From Candidatus Pantoea gossypiicola (GTDB lineage Bacteria; Pseudomonadota; Gammaproteobacteria; Enterobacterales; Enterobacteriaceae), in NCBI RefSeq assembly GCF_008632075.1, contig NZ_VWVM01000001.1, positions 124,001 to 188,000 of the forward strand: a stretch of 64,000 nucleotides of DNA, in the 5' to 3' direction. This document shows, in pieces, positions 38,107 through 50,088 of this stretch (position 1 is the first letter of the stretch; each line of letters opens with the position of its first letter). The position numbers and the translations under genes were made by a program. Under the pieces are notes generated by a model. That model did not search any database, was not told the origin of the DNA, and saw only the letters and a program-made list of their open reading frames with translations.

Positions 38107-39915
38107 ATGTTATTTCGCTTGGGATTTCTGCTGCTGTGCGGCCTGTTCAGCGCCCCGCTGCTGGCTGCCACAGTCCTGCAAACGTTCGCCTTCACACAGG
38201 CTGGCGAAGCGAAATATCCGCCCGGCTTCAGCCATTACGATTACGCTGATCCCCGCGCGCCGAAAGGCGGCAGCATTACGCTGGCGGTGGTGGGCACTTA
38301 CGACAACTTCAACCGCTACGCCTCACGCGGCAATCCGGGCATCAACACCGGCACGCTTTATGACGGTCTTTACACCAGCTCAGACGATGAACCGGGCAGT
38401 TATTATCCACTGATTGCTGAATCAGCCCGCTACGCCAGCGATTTTACCTGGATTGAGATCCGCCTGAATCCGCACGCCCGATACCATGACGGCACGCCAG
38501 TCACCGCCCGCGACGTAGCGTTCACCTTTCAGAAGTTTATGACCGAAGGGGTGCCTCAGTTCCGCGTCGCCTATCGTGGCGTGACCGTCAGGGCGCTGGA
38601 CGATATCACGGTCCGCATCGAGGCAAAGAAACCGGATAAAGATCTGCTGCTTGGGTTACTGACGTTTCCGATTATCCCCGAGTCGTTCTGGCGCGATAAG
38701 AAGTTCAACGAGCCGTTAAGCGCACCACCGTTGTCGAGCGGGCCTTATCGCATCACGCGCTGGAAGCTGGGCCAGTTTATTGAGTTTAGCCGCGTAAAAG
38801 ATTACTGGGCTGCCGATCTGCCGGTGAATCGTGGACGCTTTAATTTTGATCGCATGCGCTATGACTACTATCTGGACGACAATGTGGCGTTCGAAGCCTT
38901 TAAAGCAGGTGCTTACGACTGGCGTGAAGAGACATCAGCGAAGAAATGGGCGACCCATTATCGTGGTCGCAATTTCGACAATGGCAGCATCGTAAAAGAA
39001 ACCACGCCCAATGAAGCCGCTATCGATACCCGCTGGCTGGCATTCAACAATGAAAAACCGCTGTTCCACGATCGCCGGGTACGCCAGGCGTTGTCACTGA
39101 TGTTCGATTTCGAGTGGATGAACAAAGCGCTCTATTACGGTGCCTGGCAGCGTGCCAGCAGCTATTTCCAGAATACAGAGTATGCTGCCCACGGGGTGCC
39201 GGATGCACAGCAACGGGCGCTGCTTGAACCCTGGCGCGCGCAGCTGCCACCTGCGCTGTTCAGCCAGCCTTACCTGCCACACAAAACCGATGGCAGCGGC
39301 TATGACCGCGCCAGTCTGTTAAGCGCGTTTGAGCTGCTAAAACAGGCGGGGTGGCAGATTAAACATCGCCGACTGGTTAACGATAAAACCGGTCAGCCAT
39401 TTACGGTCGAACTGCTGCTGCGCGGTGGCACCAGTACCGAATGGGCGTTACCGTTGCAGCACAACCTTGCACGGCTCGGCATTACGCTTGATCTGCGGCA
39501 GATCGACAGCTCGCAGTATCTGCGACGCCTGCGTGAAGGCGACTATGACATGATCGCCACCGTTTATGGGGCGATGCCGATCCCCACCTCCAGTCTGCAG
39601 ATTCTCTGGCATTCCGACTACATCACCTCGTCGTGGAATACCGCGCGGGTCAAAGATCCTATCGTCGATCACTTTGTGAAACAGATTGTGGCGCATCAGG
39701 GCGACCCTGCCGCACTGCGGCCGCTGGCACAGGCGCTGGATCGGGTACTGCTGTGGAATGCGTATATGATCCCGATGTGGTACAACGCTGAACAGCGGCT
39801 GGCGTACTGGGATAAGTTTTCTCACCCTGTCCGCAAGCCTGCCTACAGCAACGGGCTGGAAAACTGGTGGTACGACACAAACAAAGCCGGACGCCTGCCG
39901 GCCAGCAAACGCTAA
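38107..39915 (+). CDS. yejA: Peptide ABC transporter substrate-binding protein YejA
   Basis: 602 residues with a Sec signal peptide (cleavage near SAPLLA-ATV) followed by a family 5 extracellular solute-binding protein. It opens FTQAGEAKYPPGFSHYDYADPRAPKGG and ends with the typical MIPMWYNAEQRLAYWD block. In enterobacteria YejABEF imports oligopeptides, including microcin C-type Trojan-horse antibiotics. First gene of yejABEF. Confidence 0.96.
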   Translation: MLFRLGFLLLCGLFSAPLLAATVLQTFAFTQAGEAKYPPGFSHYDYADPRAPKGGSITLAVVGTYDNFNRYASRGNPGINTGTLYDGLYTSSDDEPGSYYPLIAESARYASDFTWIEIRLNPHARYHDGTPVTARDVAFTFQKFMTEGVPQFRVAYRGVTVRALDDITVRIEAKKPDKDLLLGLLTFPIIPESFWRDKKFNEPLSAPPLSSGPYRITRWKLGQFIEFSRVKDYWAADLPVNRGRFNFDRMRYDYYLDDNVAFEAFKAGAYDWREETSAKKWATHYRGRNFDNGSIVKETTPNEAAIDTRWLAFNNEKPLFHDRRVRQALSLMFDFEWMNKALYYGAWQRASSYFQNTEYAAHGVPDAQQRALLEPWRAQLPPALFSQPYLPHKTDGSGYDRASLLSAFELLKQAGWQIKHRRLVNDKTGQPFTVELLLRGGTSTEWALPLQHNLARLGITLDLRQIDSSQYLRRLREGDYDMIATVYGAMPIPTSSLQILWHSDYITSSWNTARVKDPIVDHFVKQIVAHQGDPAALRPLAQALDRVLLWNAYMIPMWYNAEQRLAYWDKFSHPVRKPAYSNGLENWWYDTNKAGRLPASKR

Positions 39916-39926
39916 GGAGATGACCG

Positions 39927-41021
39927 TTGGCCGCATACTTTCTGCGCAGATTGCTGCTGATTATCCCGACCTTATGGGCAATCATCACGCTCAACTTCTT
40001 TATCGTGCAAATCGCGCCCGGCGGACCGGTCGATCAGGCGCTGGCAAATATTGAGTTTGGTCAGACAACTGGCCTGCCCGGCAGCGGTGCGGAGAGCGCC
40101 AGTTCACGCGCCAGCGTCAGTCATATTAATCCTGCTGATAATCAGTACCGTGGCGCGCGCGGGTTGGATCCCGAAGTGATTGCGGAGATTAAAAAGCGTT
40201 ACGGCTTCGATAAACCGCTGTGGCAGCGCTACGGCGAGATGCTGTGGAACTACCTGCGTTTTGACTTTGGCGACAGCCTGTTTCGCAGTGCCTCGGTAAT
40301 CGGGCTGATTAAGGAGAGCCTGCCGGTCTCGATCAGTCTGGGATTATGGAGCACCCTGATCATCTATCTGGTGTCGATCCCGCTGGGGATCCGCAAAGCG
40401 GTGCGCAACGGCAGTGTCTTTGATGTCTGGAGCAGCGCGTTTATTATCATTGGCTACTCCATTCCGGCTTTTCTGTTCGGCATCATGCTGATCGTACTGT
40501 TTGCCGGTGGCAGCTATCTCGACTGGTTCCCGCTACGCGGACTCACCTCGGCACAGCACGACACCCTGCCCTGGTATGGCAAAGTGCTGGATTACTTCTG
40601 GCATATCGCCCTGCCGGTACTGGCAACGGTGATTGGCGGCTTTGCCACACTGACGATGCTGACGAAAAACGCCTTTCTGGATGAGATCCGCAAGCTCTAT
40701 GTCGTCACCGCGCGCGCCAAAGGGGTGCCGGAGCGCCGTATCCTTTATCACCATGTGTTTCGCAATGCGATGCTGCTGGTGATTGCCAGCTTTCCCGCCA
40801 CGTTTATCAGCATGTTCTTTACCAGTTCAGTACTGATCGAAGTGATGTTCTCACTCAACGGACTCGGCCTGCTCGGTTATGACGCGACGCTGCAACGTGA
40901 CTATCCGGTGATGTTTGGCACGCTCTATATTTTCACGCTAATCGGTTTGCTGATGAATATCCTTAGCGATCTGACCTATACGCTGGTCGATCCGCGCATC
41001 GATTTCGGGAGCCGCTCATGA
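39927..41021 (+). CDS. yejB: Peptide ABC transporter permease YejB
   Basis: 364 residues with six membrane segments of the DppB type. It carries the usual extended loop after the first segment and the EAA contact motif region ([23 protein letters not shown]). The start is TTG at 39927 ([14 protein letters not shown]), placed 7 bases after AAGGAG. The nearby ATG at 39920 is out of frame and no other in-frame start restores the first helix. Overlaps yejE by 4 bases. Confidence 0.95.
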   Translation: MAAYFLRRLLLIIPTLWAIITLNFFIVQIAPGGPVDQALANIEFGQTTGLPGSGAESASSRASVSHINPADNQYRGARGLDPEVIAEIKKRYGFDKPLWQRYGEMLWNYLRFDFGDSLFRSASVIGLIKESLPVSISLGLWSTLIIYLVSIPLGIRKAVRNGSVFDVWSSAFIIIGYSIPAFLFGIMLIVLFAGGSYLDWFPLRGLTSAQHDTLPWYGKVLDYFWHIALPVLATVIGGFATLTMLTKNAFLDEIRKLYVVTARAKGVPERRILYHHVFRNAMLLVIASFPATFISMFFTSSVLIEVMFSLNGLGLLGYDATLQRDYPVMFGTLYIFTLIGLLMNILSDLTYTLVDPRIDFGSRS

Positions 41022-42040
41022 CGCTCTCTCCACTGAATCACCAGCGCTGGCAGCGCTTTCGCCATAACCGGCGCGGCTACTGGTCGCTGTGGATTTTTCT
41101 GGTCATTTTCCTGCTGTCACTCTGTGCCGAACTGATCGCCAATGACAAGCCACTGGTGGTGCATTATCAGCAGCGCTGGACGGTGCCGCTGCTGTTTGAC
41201 TACAGCGAAACCGACTATGGCGGCGTACTGGCGACAGCGGCGGATTATCAGGATCCCTGGCTGCGGCAGCGCATTGCACAGAACGGCTGGGCTTTATGGG
41301 CACCGATTCGCTTCAGCGACAGCACCATCAATTTTGCCACCCATGTGCCCTTCCCCTCTCCGCCCTCGGCACAGAACTGGCTCGGTACGGACGCCAACGG
41401 TGGCGACGTACTGGCACGGCTGCTCTATGGCACACGCATCTCCCTGCTGTTCGGCGTACTGCTGACGCTCCTGTCCAGCGTCATCGGAATTGTGGTTGGC
41501 GCGGTGCAGGGTTATTTCGGCGGCAGAATTGATCTGATTGGGCAGCGGATGATTGAAGTCTGGTCCGGCATGCCTGCGCTGTTTCTGCTGATCCTCCTCT
41601 CCAGCGTCATTCAGCCCGGTTTCTGGTGGCTGCTGCTGGTCACCGTCGCGTTCGGCTGGATGAGCCTGGTGAGCGTGGTCCGGGCTGAGTTTTTGCGCAC
41701 CCGAAACTTTGATTACATCCGCGCAGCACAGGCGCTGGGCGTCAGCGATGGCCGGATTATGCTGCGTCACATGCTGCCTAACGCGATGGTGGCTACCCTG
41801 ACCTTTCTGCCCTTTATTTTGTGCGGATCGATCACCACGCTCACCTCCCTCGACTTTCTCGGTTTTGGTCTGCCGCTGGGTTCGCCCTCGCTGGGTGAGT
41901 TGCTGCTGCAGGGCAAAAATAACCTGCAGGCACCCTGGTTAGGCCTGGCGGGCTTTTTCACCCTGGCGATCCTGCTGTCGCTGCTGATTTTTATCGGCGA
42001 AGCGGTGCGCGACGCCTTTGATCCGGGCAAAGGAGCCTGA
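41018..42040 (+). CDS. yejE: Peptide ABC transporter permease YejE
   Basis: 340 residues, the second inner-membrane permease of the complex, DppC type. N-terminal [20 protein letters not shown] is the typical cytoplasmic start and first helix; the ATPase-contact motif is [26 protein letters not shown]. Starts with an ATGA overlap to yejB and ends directly against yejF. Confidence 0.96.
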   Translation: MTLSPLNHQRWQRFRHNRRGYWSLWIFLVIFLLSLCAELIANDKPLVVHYQQRWTVPLLFDYSETDYGGVLATAADYQDPWLRQRIAQNGWALWAPIRFSDSTINFATHVPFPSPPSAQNWLGTDANGGDVLARLLYGTRISLLFGVLLTLLSSVIGIVVGAVQGYFGGRIDLIGQRMIEVWSGMPALFLLILLSSVIQPGFWWLLLVTVAFGWMSLVSVVRAEFLRTRNFDYIRAAQALGVSDGRIMLRHMLPNAMVATLTFLPFILCGSITTLTSLDFLGFGLPLGSPSLGELLLQGKNNLQAPWLGLAGFFTLAILLSLLIFIGEAVRDAFDPGKGA

Positions 42041-43645
42041 ATGACGACACCACTGCTTGCCATCAATCATCTCTCGGTCGCCTTTCGTCAGGGCGAGCAG
42101 CTTCGCCAGGTCGTGGATGACGTTTCACTACACATCGACCCGGGCGAAACGCTGGCGCTGGTGGGCGAGTCGGGTTCCGGCAAAAGCGTCACGGCGCTGT
42201 CGGTAATGCGACTGCTGCATGAAGCGGCGGTGGTTTATCCCCGCGGAGAGATTCTGTTTAACGGTGAAGATCTGCTGCGCGCCCGTGAGCAACGTCTGCG
42301 TGCGATTCGCGGTAACCAGATCGCAATGATTTTTCAGGAGCCGATGGTATCGCTGAATCCGCTGCACACCGTGGAAAAGCAGCTGTATGAAGTGCTGTCG
42401 CTGCATCGCGGGCTGCGTCGTCCGGCAGCACGCGGTGAGATTCTCAGCGTGCTTGATCGGGTCGGTATCCGTCAGCCTGTCACCCGGCTCAACGATTTCC
42501 CCCACCAGCTTTCCGGCGGGGAACGCCAGCGGGTAATGATCGCCATGGCGCTGCTGACCGAGCCGCAGTTGCTGATTGCCGATGAGCCGACCACTGCACT
42601 GGATGTGACGGTGCAGGCGCAGATTCTGGCGCTGCTTTGCGAACTGCAGCGGGAGCTGAATATGGGCATGCTGTTTATCACCCATAACCTGAATATCGTG
42701 CGTCAGCTGGCGGACAACGTCAGCGTGATGCGTCAGGGTCACATCGTGGAACAGAATCGCGGTCAGATTCTGCTGAACCAGCCGCAACACCCTTACAGCC
42801 AGCAGTTGCTGGCCGCCGAGCCGGAAGGAAAAGCGTTGCCGCTACCCGCAGACGCGCCGGTCATTCTTCGTGTCGAACAGCTTCAGGTCAGTTTTGCGCA
42901 GCGGCGCGGACTGTTCCGGCGGCAGACCGGTGAAAAGCAGGTGCTTTCCGGGCTGAGTTTCAGCCTGCGGCGCGGCGAAAGTCTGGGTCTGGTGGGCGAG
43001 TCCGGGTCGGGTAAAAGCACCACCGGCCTGGCACTGTTGCGGCTGATTGCCTCACGTGGCGAAGTCTGGTTTGACAGCCAGCCGCTGCATCAGCTGTCGC
43101 GCCGGCAACTTCTGCCGTTGCGTCAGCGCATTCAGGTGGTGTTTCAGGACCCGAATTCTTCTCTCAATCCGCGTATGACGGTGCAGCAGATTATTGCTGA
43201 AGGTCTGGCGGTGCATCAACCCGAACTGACCAGTGCGCAGCAGGCGCAGCGGGTGATTGCGGTGATGGAGGAAGTGGGACTGGAAGCCGAAAGTCGCCAT
43301 CGTTATCCGGCCGAATTCTCTGGCGGTCAGCGACAGCGGATTGCTATCGCACGCGCACTGATTCTGGAGCCGGAGCTGCTGATACTGGATGAGCCCACCT
43401 CATCGCTGGATCGCACGGTGCAGAAACAGATTCTGACACTATTGCGCCGCTTACAGCAGCAGCGTCAGCTCAGCTATCTGTTTATCAGTCACGATCTCGA
43501 TGTGGTTCGATCCCTGTGTCACCAGCTTATCGTGCTGCGTCAGGGGGAGGTAGTGGAACAGGGAGAGTGTGAAACGTTGTTTGCGTCACCGACGGCTGTT
43601 TATACCCGCGAGCTGCTGCAGTCGGCGCAACTCAACCCGCGATAA
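42041..43645 (+). CDS. yejF: Peptide ABC transporter ATPase YejF, two fused ABC domains
   Basis: 534 residues holding two ABC domains in tandem, replacing the DppD/DppF pair. Domain 1: Walker [11 protein letters not shown], signature LSGGERQ, Walker [13 protein letters not shown]. Domain 2: [11 protein letters not shown], signature [19 protein letters not shown]. The last 14 bases overlap the convergent yejG. Final gene of yejABEF. Confidence 0.96.
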   Translation: MTTPLLAINHLSVAFRQGEQLRQVVDDVSLHIDPGETLALVGESGSGKSVTALSVMRLLHEAAVVYPRGEILFNGEDLLRAREQRLRAIRGNQIAMIFQEPMVSLNPLHTVEKQLYEVLSLHRGLRRPAARGEILSVLDRVGIRQPVTRLNDFPHQLSGGERQRVMIAMALLTEPQLLIADEPTTALDVTVQAQILALLCELQRELNMGMLFITHNLNIVRQLADNVSVMRQGHIVEQNRGQILLNQPQHPYSQQLLAAEPEGKALPLPADAPVILRVEQLQVSFAQRRGLFRRQTGEKQVLSGLSFSLRRGESLGLVGESGSGKSTTGLALLRLIASRGEVWFDSQPLHQLSRRQLLPLRQRIQVVFQDPNSSLNPRMTVQQIIAEGLAVHQPELTSAQQAQRVIAVMEEVGLEAESRHRYPAEFSGGQRQRIAIARALILEPELLILDEPTSSLDRTVQKQILTLLRRLQQQRQLSYLFISHDLDVVRSLCHQLIVLRQGEVVEQGECETLFASPTAVYTRELLQSAQLNPR

Positions 43646-43949
43646 AGGTTTCCGCAATCGCCACGCCCTGATTTTTCAGGCAGCAGTTAGTGGCGCTTTC
43701 GTCGCGACGCTGAATAAACAGGCAGGGCTGCCCTTCACATTCGGCCACTTTACAGTCGACCTGAATCTCTGCCAGCACCTCTTTCAGCTGCTGCAGGATC
43801 TCCCACGCCGGAATGCCATCGTGGCTGATCAGACGCAACGCCACGAACTCCTGCTCATCCAGAGCTTCATCAGGCTCAATAGCACTGTGGCGATCGCTGG
43901 CCCAGCGGAAACGCTGCGGCAGGCGATGCACAATTGAAAGTTGCAGCAT
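43632..43949 (-). CDS. yejG: Uncharacterised protein YejG
   Basis: 105 residues similar to E. coli YejG: MLQLSIVHRLPQRFRW, the central ECEGQPCLFIQRRDE, and CCLKNQGVAIAE near the end. No function is firmly established; in E. coli it has been linked to aminoglycoside tolerance. Its 3' end overlaps yejF convergently by 14 bases. Start ATG at 43949 with GGGGAGAGTAAAC ahead. Confidence 0.9.
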   Translation of the reverse strand: MLQLSIVHRLPQRFRWASDRHSAIEPDEALDEQEFVALRLISHDGIPAWEILQQLKEVLAEIQVDCKVAECEGQPCLFIQRRDESATNCCLKNQGVAIAETFIAG

Positions 43950-44212
43950 CGTTTACTCTCCCCGAATGAGTTATGTCGCAACACACAGCAACCGACGCTG
44001 AAAGCTGACCGACAACCGCTGAGTCCGGACGCGTGTTAATCGTCTGCCCGCGCGTATTTTTTGCGACTCGCATCGCACTTCTGGCTATATGTACCGCGTT
44101 CACACGCCGTTAACAATCATTTTAGACGCATTATGATTACTTTTTTAGCTAAAGATTTTCACAATAAAGAAACATAACCAGAAAGGCGGCTAACAGAGCC
44201 AGCTGTTACGGA

Positions 44213-44245
44213 GAAAAAAACCTGCGCCCGGCTAGCGGGACGCAG
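44213..44245 (-). terminator. Terminator of bcr, containing the stop codon
   Basis: Read on the minus strand, CTGCG-(T)-CCCG pairs with CGGG-CGCAG around a short loop and runs into seven T. The bcr stop codon TAG (44232-44234) lies in the loop. Confidence 0.8.
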
Positions 44246-45428
44246 TATGGGAACGTGAAGCGTAGAAGAAGAGCAGCAGAGAGATTGTCGCGCAGAGCGC
44301 GATAGTGCCGACCATCGGCCAGGCGCTGTTAAAACTTATCAGTGACAGCAACGCCCCCACAAAAGCACCGACGCCAAAACGCAGCGTGCCCGCCAGGGAT
44401 GAAGCCGTACCGGCCATGTGCGGAAACTCATCCAGAATTACCGCCATCGCATTTGATGAGACCATCGACACGCAACCGATAAACAGCGCAATCCCCATCA
44501 CCAGCGGCAGGAAGCCGAGGCTGAAGGCGCTGACAATCAGCAGCCAGATCCCCATGCAGAATTGTATCAGCAGGCCCAGCCGGAACATCGCCACCGGACC
44601 AAAGCGGCGCACGGCGCGGCTGTTAACCAGCGTCAGAAGAAACAGAAACACCACGTTAAGGCCAAAGTAGTAGCCAAAGTTTTGCGGTGAAACGTGATTC
44701 AGCTCGATGTAAACAAAGGGGCCGGCATTGAGAAAGGTAAACAGCCCGGCAAAAGAGAAGCCGCTCGCCAGCATATAACTGAACGCTCGTTTGTGGCGAA
44801 ACAGCGTCACGAAATTGCCCAGCGTGGTGCGCAGGTGAAACCGCTGCCGCTGCTCCGGCTTCAGGGTTTCACGGATCTGCGTGGTGACCAGCACGGTCGT
44901 CACCAGTGCCGCACCCGCGAGCGCCCAGAAGATAGCGTGCCAGCTCCAGAGCACCAGCAGCCAGCCGCCGATGATCGGGGCCAGCAGCGGCGCAATAGTG
45001 GTAATCAGCATGACAAAGGACATCATGCGGGAGAAGTCCTCTTTCGAGTAGCTGTCACGCATCAGAGCATTGATCACCACACTGGCTGCGGCAGCCGACA
45101 GCCCGTGCAGGAAGCGCATCAGAATCAGCTGGTCGATGCTCTGCGACAACGCACAGGCCGCGGCGGCACAGGCAAAGATCAGGGTGCCGAGTGCAATTAC
45201 CGGCTTACGTCCATAGCTGTCTGCCAGTGGCCCATAAATAATCTGGCCGATCGCGAAGCCAAGAATGTAGAGGTTCAGCGACATCTGCACGCTACCGGCT
45301 GAAACGCCAAATTCCCGTGCTATCTGCGGCATCGCAGGCAGATACATGTCGATCGACAATGGCATCAGCATCGCTAACAGACCAAGGATAACCACCAATC
45401 CTGTTGGCGAATTCTTTTCCTTACGCAC
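44232..45428 (-). CDS. bcr: Bcr/CflA-family multidrug MFS exporter
   Basis: 398 residues, twelve membrane segments of the DHA1 drug:proton antiporter group. Recognisable blocks are [32 protein letters not shown] and [22 protein letters not shown]. coli Bcr gives bicyclomycin and sulfonamide resistance and exports cysteine. The start is GTG at 45428, 5 bases after AGGAG. It is 49 bases downstream of rsuA, on the same strand, as in E. coli. Confidence 0.94.
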   Translation of the reverse strand: MRKEKNSPTGLVVILGLLAMLMPLSIDMYLPAMPQIAREFGVSAGSVQMSLNLYILGFAIGQIIYGPLADSYGRKPVIALGTLIFACAAAACALSQSIDQLILMRFLHGLSAAAASVVINALMRDSYSKEDFSRMMSFVMLITTIAPLLAPIIGGWLLVLWSWHAIFWALAGAALVTTVLVTTQIRETLKPEQRQRFHLRTTLGNFVTLFRHKRAFSYMLASGFSFAGLFTFLNAGPFVYIELNHVSPQNFGYYFGLNVVFLFLLTLVNSRAVRRFGPVAMFRLGLLIQFCMGIWLLIVSAFSLGFLPLVMGIALFIGCVSMVSSNAMAVILDEFPHMAGTASSLAGTLRFGVGAFVGALLSLISFNSAWPMVGTIALCATISLLLFFYASRSHTASR

Positions 45429-45477
45429 ACACTCTCCTGCACGAATGAATCAGGTACGGGCCACCTGGCCCGCCCGG

Positions 45478-46197
45478 TTATTTTGCCTGCAGCTCTTTTG
45501 GCAGACCGATGCTGGCGATTTCGTCTTCCGTCAGCGCCCGGTATTCGCCCGGTTCCAGATCGTCGTCCAGCGCAATGTCACCGATACGCTCGCGATGCAG
45601 CTCAATGACCCGGTTACCGACGGCTGCAAACATCCGTTTCACCTGGTGATAACGGCCTTCGCTCAGGGTCAGCCGCACGTCTGTGGGGGTAATCACTTCC
45701 AGCTGTGCCGGTTTCGTCAGGCTCTTCTCATTGTGCAGCTGTACGCCCGCGATAAACTGCGCGGCCGTATCGTCACCGATCGGCGATTCCAGGGTGACGC
45801 GATAGGTTTTCTCGCAATGATGACGAGGCGAGGTAATGCGGTGTGACCACTGGCCATCATCTGTCAGCAGCACCAGCCCGGTGGTGTCAATATCAAGACG
45901 CCCTGCCGCGTGCAGTTTGAATGACATTGGCTCTTCGATGAAATAGAGAATAGTCGGATGATCGGGATCGTCGGTAGAGCAGACGTAGCCCTGCGGTTTG
46001 TTCAGCATAAAGTAGCGTGGGCCGGTGAGCATCTGCAGCACGTTGCCGTCGTAGGCGACTTCGTGATCGGGCAGCAGTTTAAACGCGGTGTCACGCACCA
46101 CTTCACCGTTGACGGTGACACGCTGTCCACGGATCTCGCGATGAGCGATAGCGCGGCTGATTTCCAGTTGCTGAGAGATGAATTTGTCGAGTCGCAT
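45478..46197 (-). CDS. rsuA: 16S rRNA pseudouridine(516) synthase
   Basis: 239 residues. N-terminal S4 RNA-binding domain ([16 protein letters not shown]...), then the pseudouridine synthase core with motif [19 protein letters not shown] (catalytic Asp). RsuA makes pseudouridine 516 in 16S rRNA. The [11 protein letters not shown] and [16 protein letters not shown] stretches match the family. Divergent from radD. Confidence 0.96.
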   Translation of the reverse strand: MRLDKFISQQLEISRAIAHREIRGQRVTVNGEVVRDTAFKLLPDHEVAYDGNVLQMLTGPRYFMLNKPQGYVCSTDDPDHPTILYFIEEPMSFKLHAAGRLDIDTTGLVLLTDDGQWSHRITSPRHHCEKTYRVTLESPIGDDTAAQFIAGVQLHNEKSLTKPAQLEVITPTDVRLTLSEGRYHQVKRMFAAVGNRVIELHRERIGDIALDDDLEPGEYRALTEDEIASIGLPKELQAK

Positions 46198-46352
46198 GAA
46201 TTCGTTTTGCCTGTTACTGCGGAGGGAATCTGAAACGGCCTGGTTAACCGTTGAAAATGTGCGGGAAGTATAACGTGATCCGCGCCAGCCTGACAGCGCG
46301 TTTACCGCCCTTTCATGGCATAATTACCCCCAGTTTTATAAAAGTGAGCAAC

Positions 46353-48107
46353 ATGTCTTTTACCTTACGCCCCTATCAACAGGATGCGGTGAATGCCACC
46401 GTGGCGCATTTCCGTCGCCATCAGGAGCCTGCCGTTATTGTGCTGCCAACCGGTGCCGGAAAGAGTCTGGTGATTGCCGAGCTGGCACGGCTGGCGCGTG
46501 GCCGGGTGCTGGTGCTGGCGCACGTCAAAGAACTGGTGGCGCAAAACCACAGCAAATATCAGGCCTACGGGCTGGAGGCGGATATCTTTGCCGCCGGCCT
46601 GCAGCGCAAAGAGAGCCAGCGCAAAGTGGTGTTTGGCAGCGTACAGTCGGTGGCGCGCAACCTCGACCAGTTTGACAGCGCCTTTTCTTTGGTGATCGTC
46701 GACGAGTGTCACCGCATCGGCGATGACAAAGAGAGCCAGTATCAGCAGATCTTCAATCATCTGCGCCAGCACAATCCGCAGCTACGTTTACTCGGCCTGA
46801 CCGCCACGCCCTTCCGACTGGGTAAAGGCTGGATTTATCAGTTCCACTATCACGGCATGGTGCGGGGCGACGAAAAGTCGCTGTTCCGCGACTGCATCTA
46901 TGAACTGCCGCTGCGCTATATGATCAAGCATCAGTTCCTGGTGCCGCCGGAGCGGCTGGATATGCCGGTGGTACAGTATGATTTCAGCCGCCTGACGGCA
47001 CAGTCTAACGGTCTGTTCAGCGAAGCCGATCTGAATCGCGAACTGAAGCAGCAGCAGCGCGTGACGCCCCATATCATCCGTCAGATTGTGGAGTTCGCTG
47101 AAGATCGGCTGGGGGTAATGATTTTCGCCTCAACGATAGAGCATGCGCGGGAAATTCTGCTGCTGCTGCCTGAAAACAGCGCACTGGTCTCCGCCGAAAC
47201 CCCAGCCCGCGAGCGTGATGCCCTGATTCTGGCGTTTAAAGCGCAGCAGTTGAAATTCCTGGTGAACGTGGCGGTGCTGACCACCGGGTTTGATGCCCCG
47301 CACGTGGATCTGATTGCGATCCTGCGCCCGACCGAGTCGGTGAGCCTCTACCAGCAGATTGTCGGACGCGGGCTGCGGCTCTCGCCCGGTAAAACCGATT
47401 GTCTGATTCTGGATTATGCCGGTAATCCGCACGATCTCTTTACGCCCGAAGTCGGCGCGCCTAAAGGGGCCAGCGACAATCAGCCGGTTCAGGTTTTCTG
47501 CCCCGCCTGCGGTTTCGCCAATACCTTCTGGGGTAAGGCGACCGCCGATGGCATGGTGATTGAGCATTTTGGCCGACGCTGTCAGGGCGTGCTGGAAGAT
47601 GATGAGGGCGGGCGCGAACAGTGTGACTTCCGCTTCCGCTTTAAAAGCTGTCCTGACTGTGGCGCAGAGAATGATATTGCCGCCCGGCGCTGTCATCAGT
47701 GCGACAAAATTCTGGTCGATCCGGACGATATGCTTAAAGCGGCGCTGAAACTGAAAGATGCACTGGTGCTGCGCTGTGGCGGTATGACGCTGGAACAGGG
47801 CCGCGACGCCAAAGGTGAATGGCTGAAGGCAACCTATTTTGATGAGGAAGGCACCAGCGTCAGCGAACGGTTTCGTCTGCAGACACCCGCCCAGCGTAAA
47901 GCGTTTGAACAGCTCTTTATGCGTCCGCATCAGCGCGCGCCCGGCGTACCGCTGGGCTGGCAGACCGCCGCTGACGTGCTGGCGTTGCAGCCCCTGCTGC
48001 GTCATCCCGACTTTGTCGTGGCGCGTGCCAAAGGCCAGTTCTGGCAAATCCGCGAGAAAATGTTCGATTACCAGGGTCGTTATCGCCGCGCCAATGAGCT
48101 GCGTTAA
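46353..48107 (+). CDS. radD: DNA repair helicase-like ATPase RadD (YejH)
   Basis: 584 residues of superfamily 2. Walker [14 protein letters not shown] box ([12 protein letters not shown]), motif III region [11 protein letters not shown] and motif [12 protein letters not shown] are present. A C-terminal zinc-finger part has CPACGFAN and CPDCGAEND...CHQC. RadD aids recombination and crisis repair with RecA in E. coli. The start at 46353 ([13 protein letters not shown]) matches homologues; an open extension to 46251 overlaps the promoter region. Confidence 0.94.
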   Translation: MSFTLRPYQQDAVNATVAHFRRHQEPAVIVLPTGAGKSLVIAELARLARGRVLVLAHVKELVAQNHSKYQAYGLEADIFAAGLQRKESQRKVVFGSVQSVARNLDQFDSAFSLVIVDECHRIGDDKESQYQQIFNHLRQHNPQLRLLGLTATPFRLGKGWIYQFHYHGMVRGDEKSLFRDCIYELPLRYMIKHQFLVPPERLDMPVVQYDFSRLTAQSNGLFSEADLNRELKQQQRVTPHIIRQIVEFAEDRLGVMIFASTIEHAREILLLLPENSALVSAETPARERDALILAFKAQQLKFLVNVAVLTTGFDAPHVDLIAILRPTESVSLYQQIVGRGLRLSPGKTDCLILDYAGNPHDLFTPEVGAPKGASDNQPVQVFCPACGFANTFWGKATADGMVIEHFGRRCQGVLEDDEGGREQCDFRFRFKSCPDCGAENDIAARRCHQCDKILVDPDDMLKAALKLKDALVLRCGGMTLEQGRDAKGEWLKATYFDEEGTSVSERFRLQTPAQRKAFEQLFMRPHQRAPGVPLGWQTAADVLALQPLLRHPDFVVARAKGQFWQIREKMFDYQGRYRRANELR

Positions 48108-48271
48108 TGGACGACACAGCCGATCCGGAACCCGGCGGGCGGGTATATCGTTTGCTACCACCCGGCATAACGGCTATACTGCCGCCCGCTTTTGCATGTG
48201 CATCAGCGGGATTGAATAACCTGCCTGTTACTGGGTCGCCTGTAGCAGGATTTAAATAAAGAGATATATTA

Positions 48272-48556
48272 ATGTTCACTATCAATGCAGTAGAACGTAA
48301 AGAGCAGGGTAAGGGTGCGAGCCGCCGCCTGCGTACAGCAAACCGTTTCCCGGCCATCATCTACGGTGGTTCTGAAGCGGCTGTTGCCATCGATCTGGAT
48401 CACGACTCCGTAATGAACCTGCAAGCTAAGCCAGGTTTCTACGACGAAGTGCTGACCCTGTCCGTTGACGGCAAAGAAACGAAAGTGAAAGTTCAGGCTG
48501 TTCAGCGTCACCCGTTCAAGCCAAAACTGTTCCATATCGACTTCGTTCGCGCTTAA
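48272..48556 (+). CDS. rplY: 50S ribosomal protein L25
   Basis: 94 residues, the short single-domain L25 that binds 5S r[24 protein letters not shown] and the ending [16 protein letters not shown] match the family along the full length. Start ATG at 48272 follows AAAGAGATATATTA. It has its own terminator. The upstream 164 bases hold the promoter, where E. coli L25 represses its own translation. Confidence 0.98.
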   Translation: MFTINAVERKEQGKGASRRLRTANRFPAIIYGGSEAAVAIDLDHDSVMNLQAKPGFYDEVLTLSVDGKETKVKVQAVQRHPFKPKLFHIDFVRA

Positions 48557-48578
48557 TCGCGAATTACGTTGAAAACAG

Positions 48579-48612
48579 AAGGGCCGGTTGAGAAACCGGC
48601 CCTTTTATTTTG
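48579..48612 (+). terminator. Intrinsic terminator of rplY
   Basis: AAGGGCCGGTT, loop GAGA, AACCGGCCCTT, then TTATTTTG. An 11-bp perfect stem 23 bases past the stop. Confidence 0.95.
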
Positions 48613-48654
48613 TCGCTGCCAGGTGAAGATTATCGCCGAGGGCAGGAAATGAAA

Positions 48655-48677
48655 GCCAGGCTAAGCCCGGCTTTTTT
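48655..48677. terminator. Hairpin 3' of yejK, possibly bidirectional
   Basis: GCCAGGC-TAA-GCCCGGC with six T on the plus strand and TTTC on the minus strand. It lies 4 bases after the yejK stop and can also back up the rplY terminator. Confidence 0.65.
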
Positions 48678-49680
48678 ATTTGCTGCTGGTGCGGCGCTGG
48701 AGCTGATCGCGCAGATTAGGCGGTGTGCCTTTAATCGTCAGGGTGTCCGTGGCCGGATCCCAGAAAATGCGTTCGCCCAGCAACATCGCATCGAAATTCA
48801 GGGTCAGTCCTCCGCCGCTCCCGGCAAACTTTGTCAGCTGGCGCAGCGTGCTGCGATCCGCCGGGAAGCTCTCTTCCAGTTCGTAGCCCTGCTCCTGGGT
48901 AAAGGCCTGGAAGGTTTTTTCGCCCAGCGGAGGCAGTTCGCTCGACAGATCTTCCAGCGCAATCTCCTCGCCCGCCTGTAACTGCTCGTTGCAGTAACTG
49001 TAGACCTGCTGGCGGTAATTCTGCCGCTCCTGCTTATCCAGTTCCGATTCATTGCAATAGTCGTCGACCGCCTGCAACAGACCGCGGTTCTGCGCCTTGG
49101 TGTCTAAACCCGCTTCGGCCCCGAGGAAGTCCATAAAGAAGTCAGCGACCTTACGGCCAACGCGACCGCGCAGGAAGGTCAGGTAACGGGTCGATTCCGG
49201 GTTGGTTTCCCATTCGGTTAAGTCGATACGCGCGACGATGTCCGCATGATTGATATCAAGATAATGCGTGCTGCTGATATCCAGCTGCTCATTGACGCGC
49301 ATGCTGGACTGGCTGTTCAGCACCGCAATCAGCAGGTACTCCACCGCCAGATAGCGATAGTGAATAAACAGCACCACGCCGCCTTCTGCAAACGGGTATT
49401 TTGCCAGCTCATCGCGCAGACGACCGGTCGCGGCACGGCTAAAAGCGAGAAAATCATCGTTGCCCTTACGACAATTACGCAGCGCTTCTGCCAGTTCACT
49501 CTCAGCATTGAACAGGCCATAGGCTTTGCTTTTTGCGCTGTAAACCCGGTGTAACTCCTCCACCATCGCGTTAACCGTGTTGGTGGCAGGCAACAGCGAA
49601 TCGCGCAGCGCCAGTTCAAGCTGGTTTTCATCGCGTTTAATTAACTGATGCAGGGCAATCTGGTCGATATCCAGACTCAT
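48676..49680 (-). CDS. yejK: Nucleoid-associated protein YejK (NdpA)
   Basis: 334 residues, a NdpA-family nucleoid protein. It opens [23 protein letters not shown] and contains the conserved [20 protein letters not shown] and [18 protein letters not shown] stretches. In E. coli YejK binds topoisomerase IV and gyrase. The start at 49680 follows AAAAGGAGAGTCTACC; an in-frame ATG 16 codons upstream is not needed. Divergent from yejL. Confidence 0.95.
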   Translation of the reverse strand: MSLDIDQIALHQLIKRDENQLELALRDSLLPATNTVNAMVEELHRVYSAKSKAYGLFNAESELAEALRNCRKGNDDFLAFSRAATGRLRDELAKYPFAEGGVVLFIHYRYLAVEYLLIAVLNSQSSMRVNEQLDISSTHYLDINHADIVARIDLTEWETNPESTRYLTFLRGRVGRKVADFFMDFLGAEAGLDTKAQNRGLLQAVDDYCNESELDKQERQNYRQQVYSYCNEQLQAGEEIALEDLSSELPPLGEKTFQAFTQEQGYELEESFPADRSTLRQLTKFAGSGGGLTLNFDAMLLGERIFWDPATDTLTIKGTPPNLRDQLQRRTSSK

Positions 49681-49838
49681 GGTAGACTCTCCTTTTAGCA
49701 CAGGCGCGTATTCAAACACCGCCAGCATCGGCTTTCAACTCCATGCTGAAAGCGAACGCGGTACTTTCGATAAAATTGCGGTAAAAAGTGCGCTGTTCCG
49801 GTAATATATCGCCTTTTGAAATGAGCTTAGACGACGAT

Positions 49839-50066
49839 ATGGCACAATCATCACGCTACAGTGACGAACGCGTGGAACAACTCCTCGCGGAAATGGCCCA
49901 AATCCTGCACAAGGACAAAGCCCCCACCGACCTCTCCCTGATGGTACTGGGAAATATGGTGACCAACTTAATTAACAGCGATGTCGCTCCGGCGCAACGT
50001 CGTTCTCTGGCACGCTCTTTCGCCGATGCCCTTCAGGCATCTGTGCGTGATGACAACGCTCATTAA
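49839..50066 (+). CDS. yejL: UPF0352 protein YejL
   Basis: 75 residues matching E. coli YejL along its length ([35 protein letters not shown]). Function unknown; small, helical, cytosolic. The start at 49839 ([10 protein letters not shown]) gives the homologous N-terminus, though an in-frame ATG at 49821 has no better ribosome site. It lies 22 bases upstream of yejM and is co-transcribed with it. Confidence 0.93.
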   Translation: MAQSSRYSDERVEQLLAEMAQILHKDKAPTDLSLMVLGNMVTNLINSDVAPAQRRSLARSFADALQASVRDDNAH

Positions 50067-50088
50067 TTGGCTGATTTGACTTCATAAT

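Noticed and set aside
47130..48161. 343-codon open frame antisense to radD
   Set aside because: Shadow of radD, no motifs, no promoter or ribosome site.
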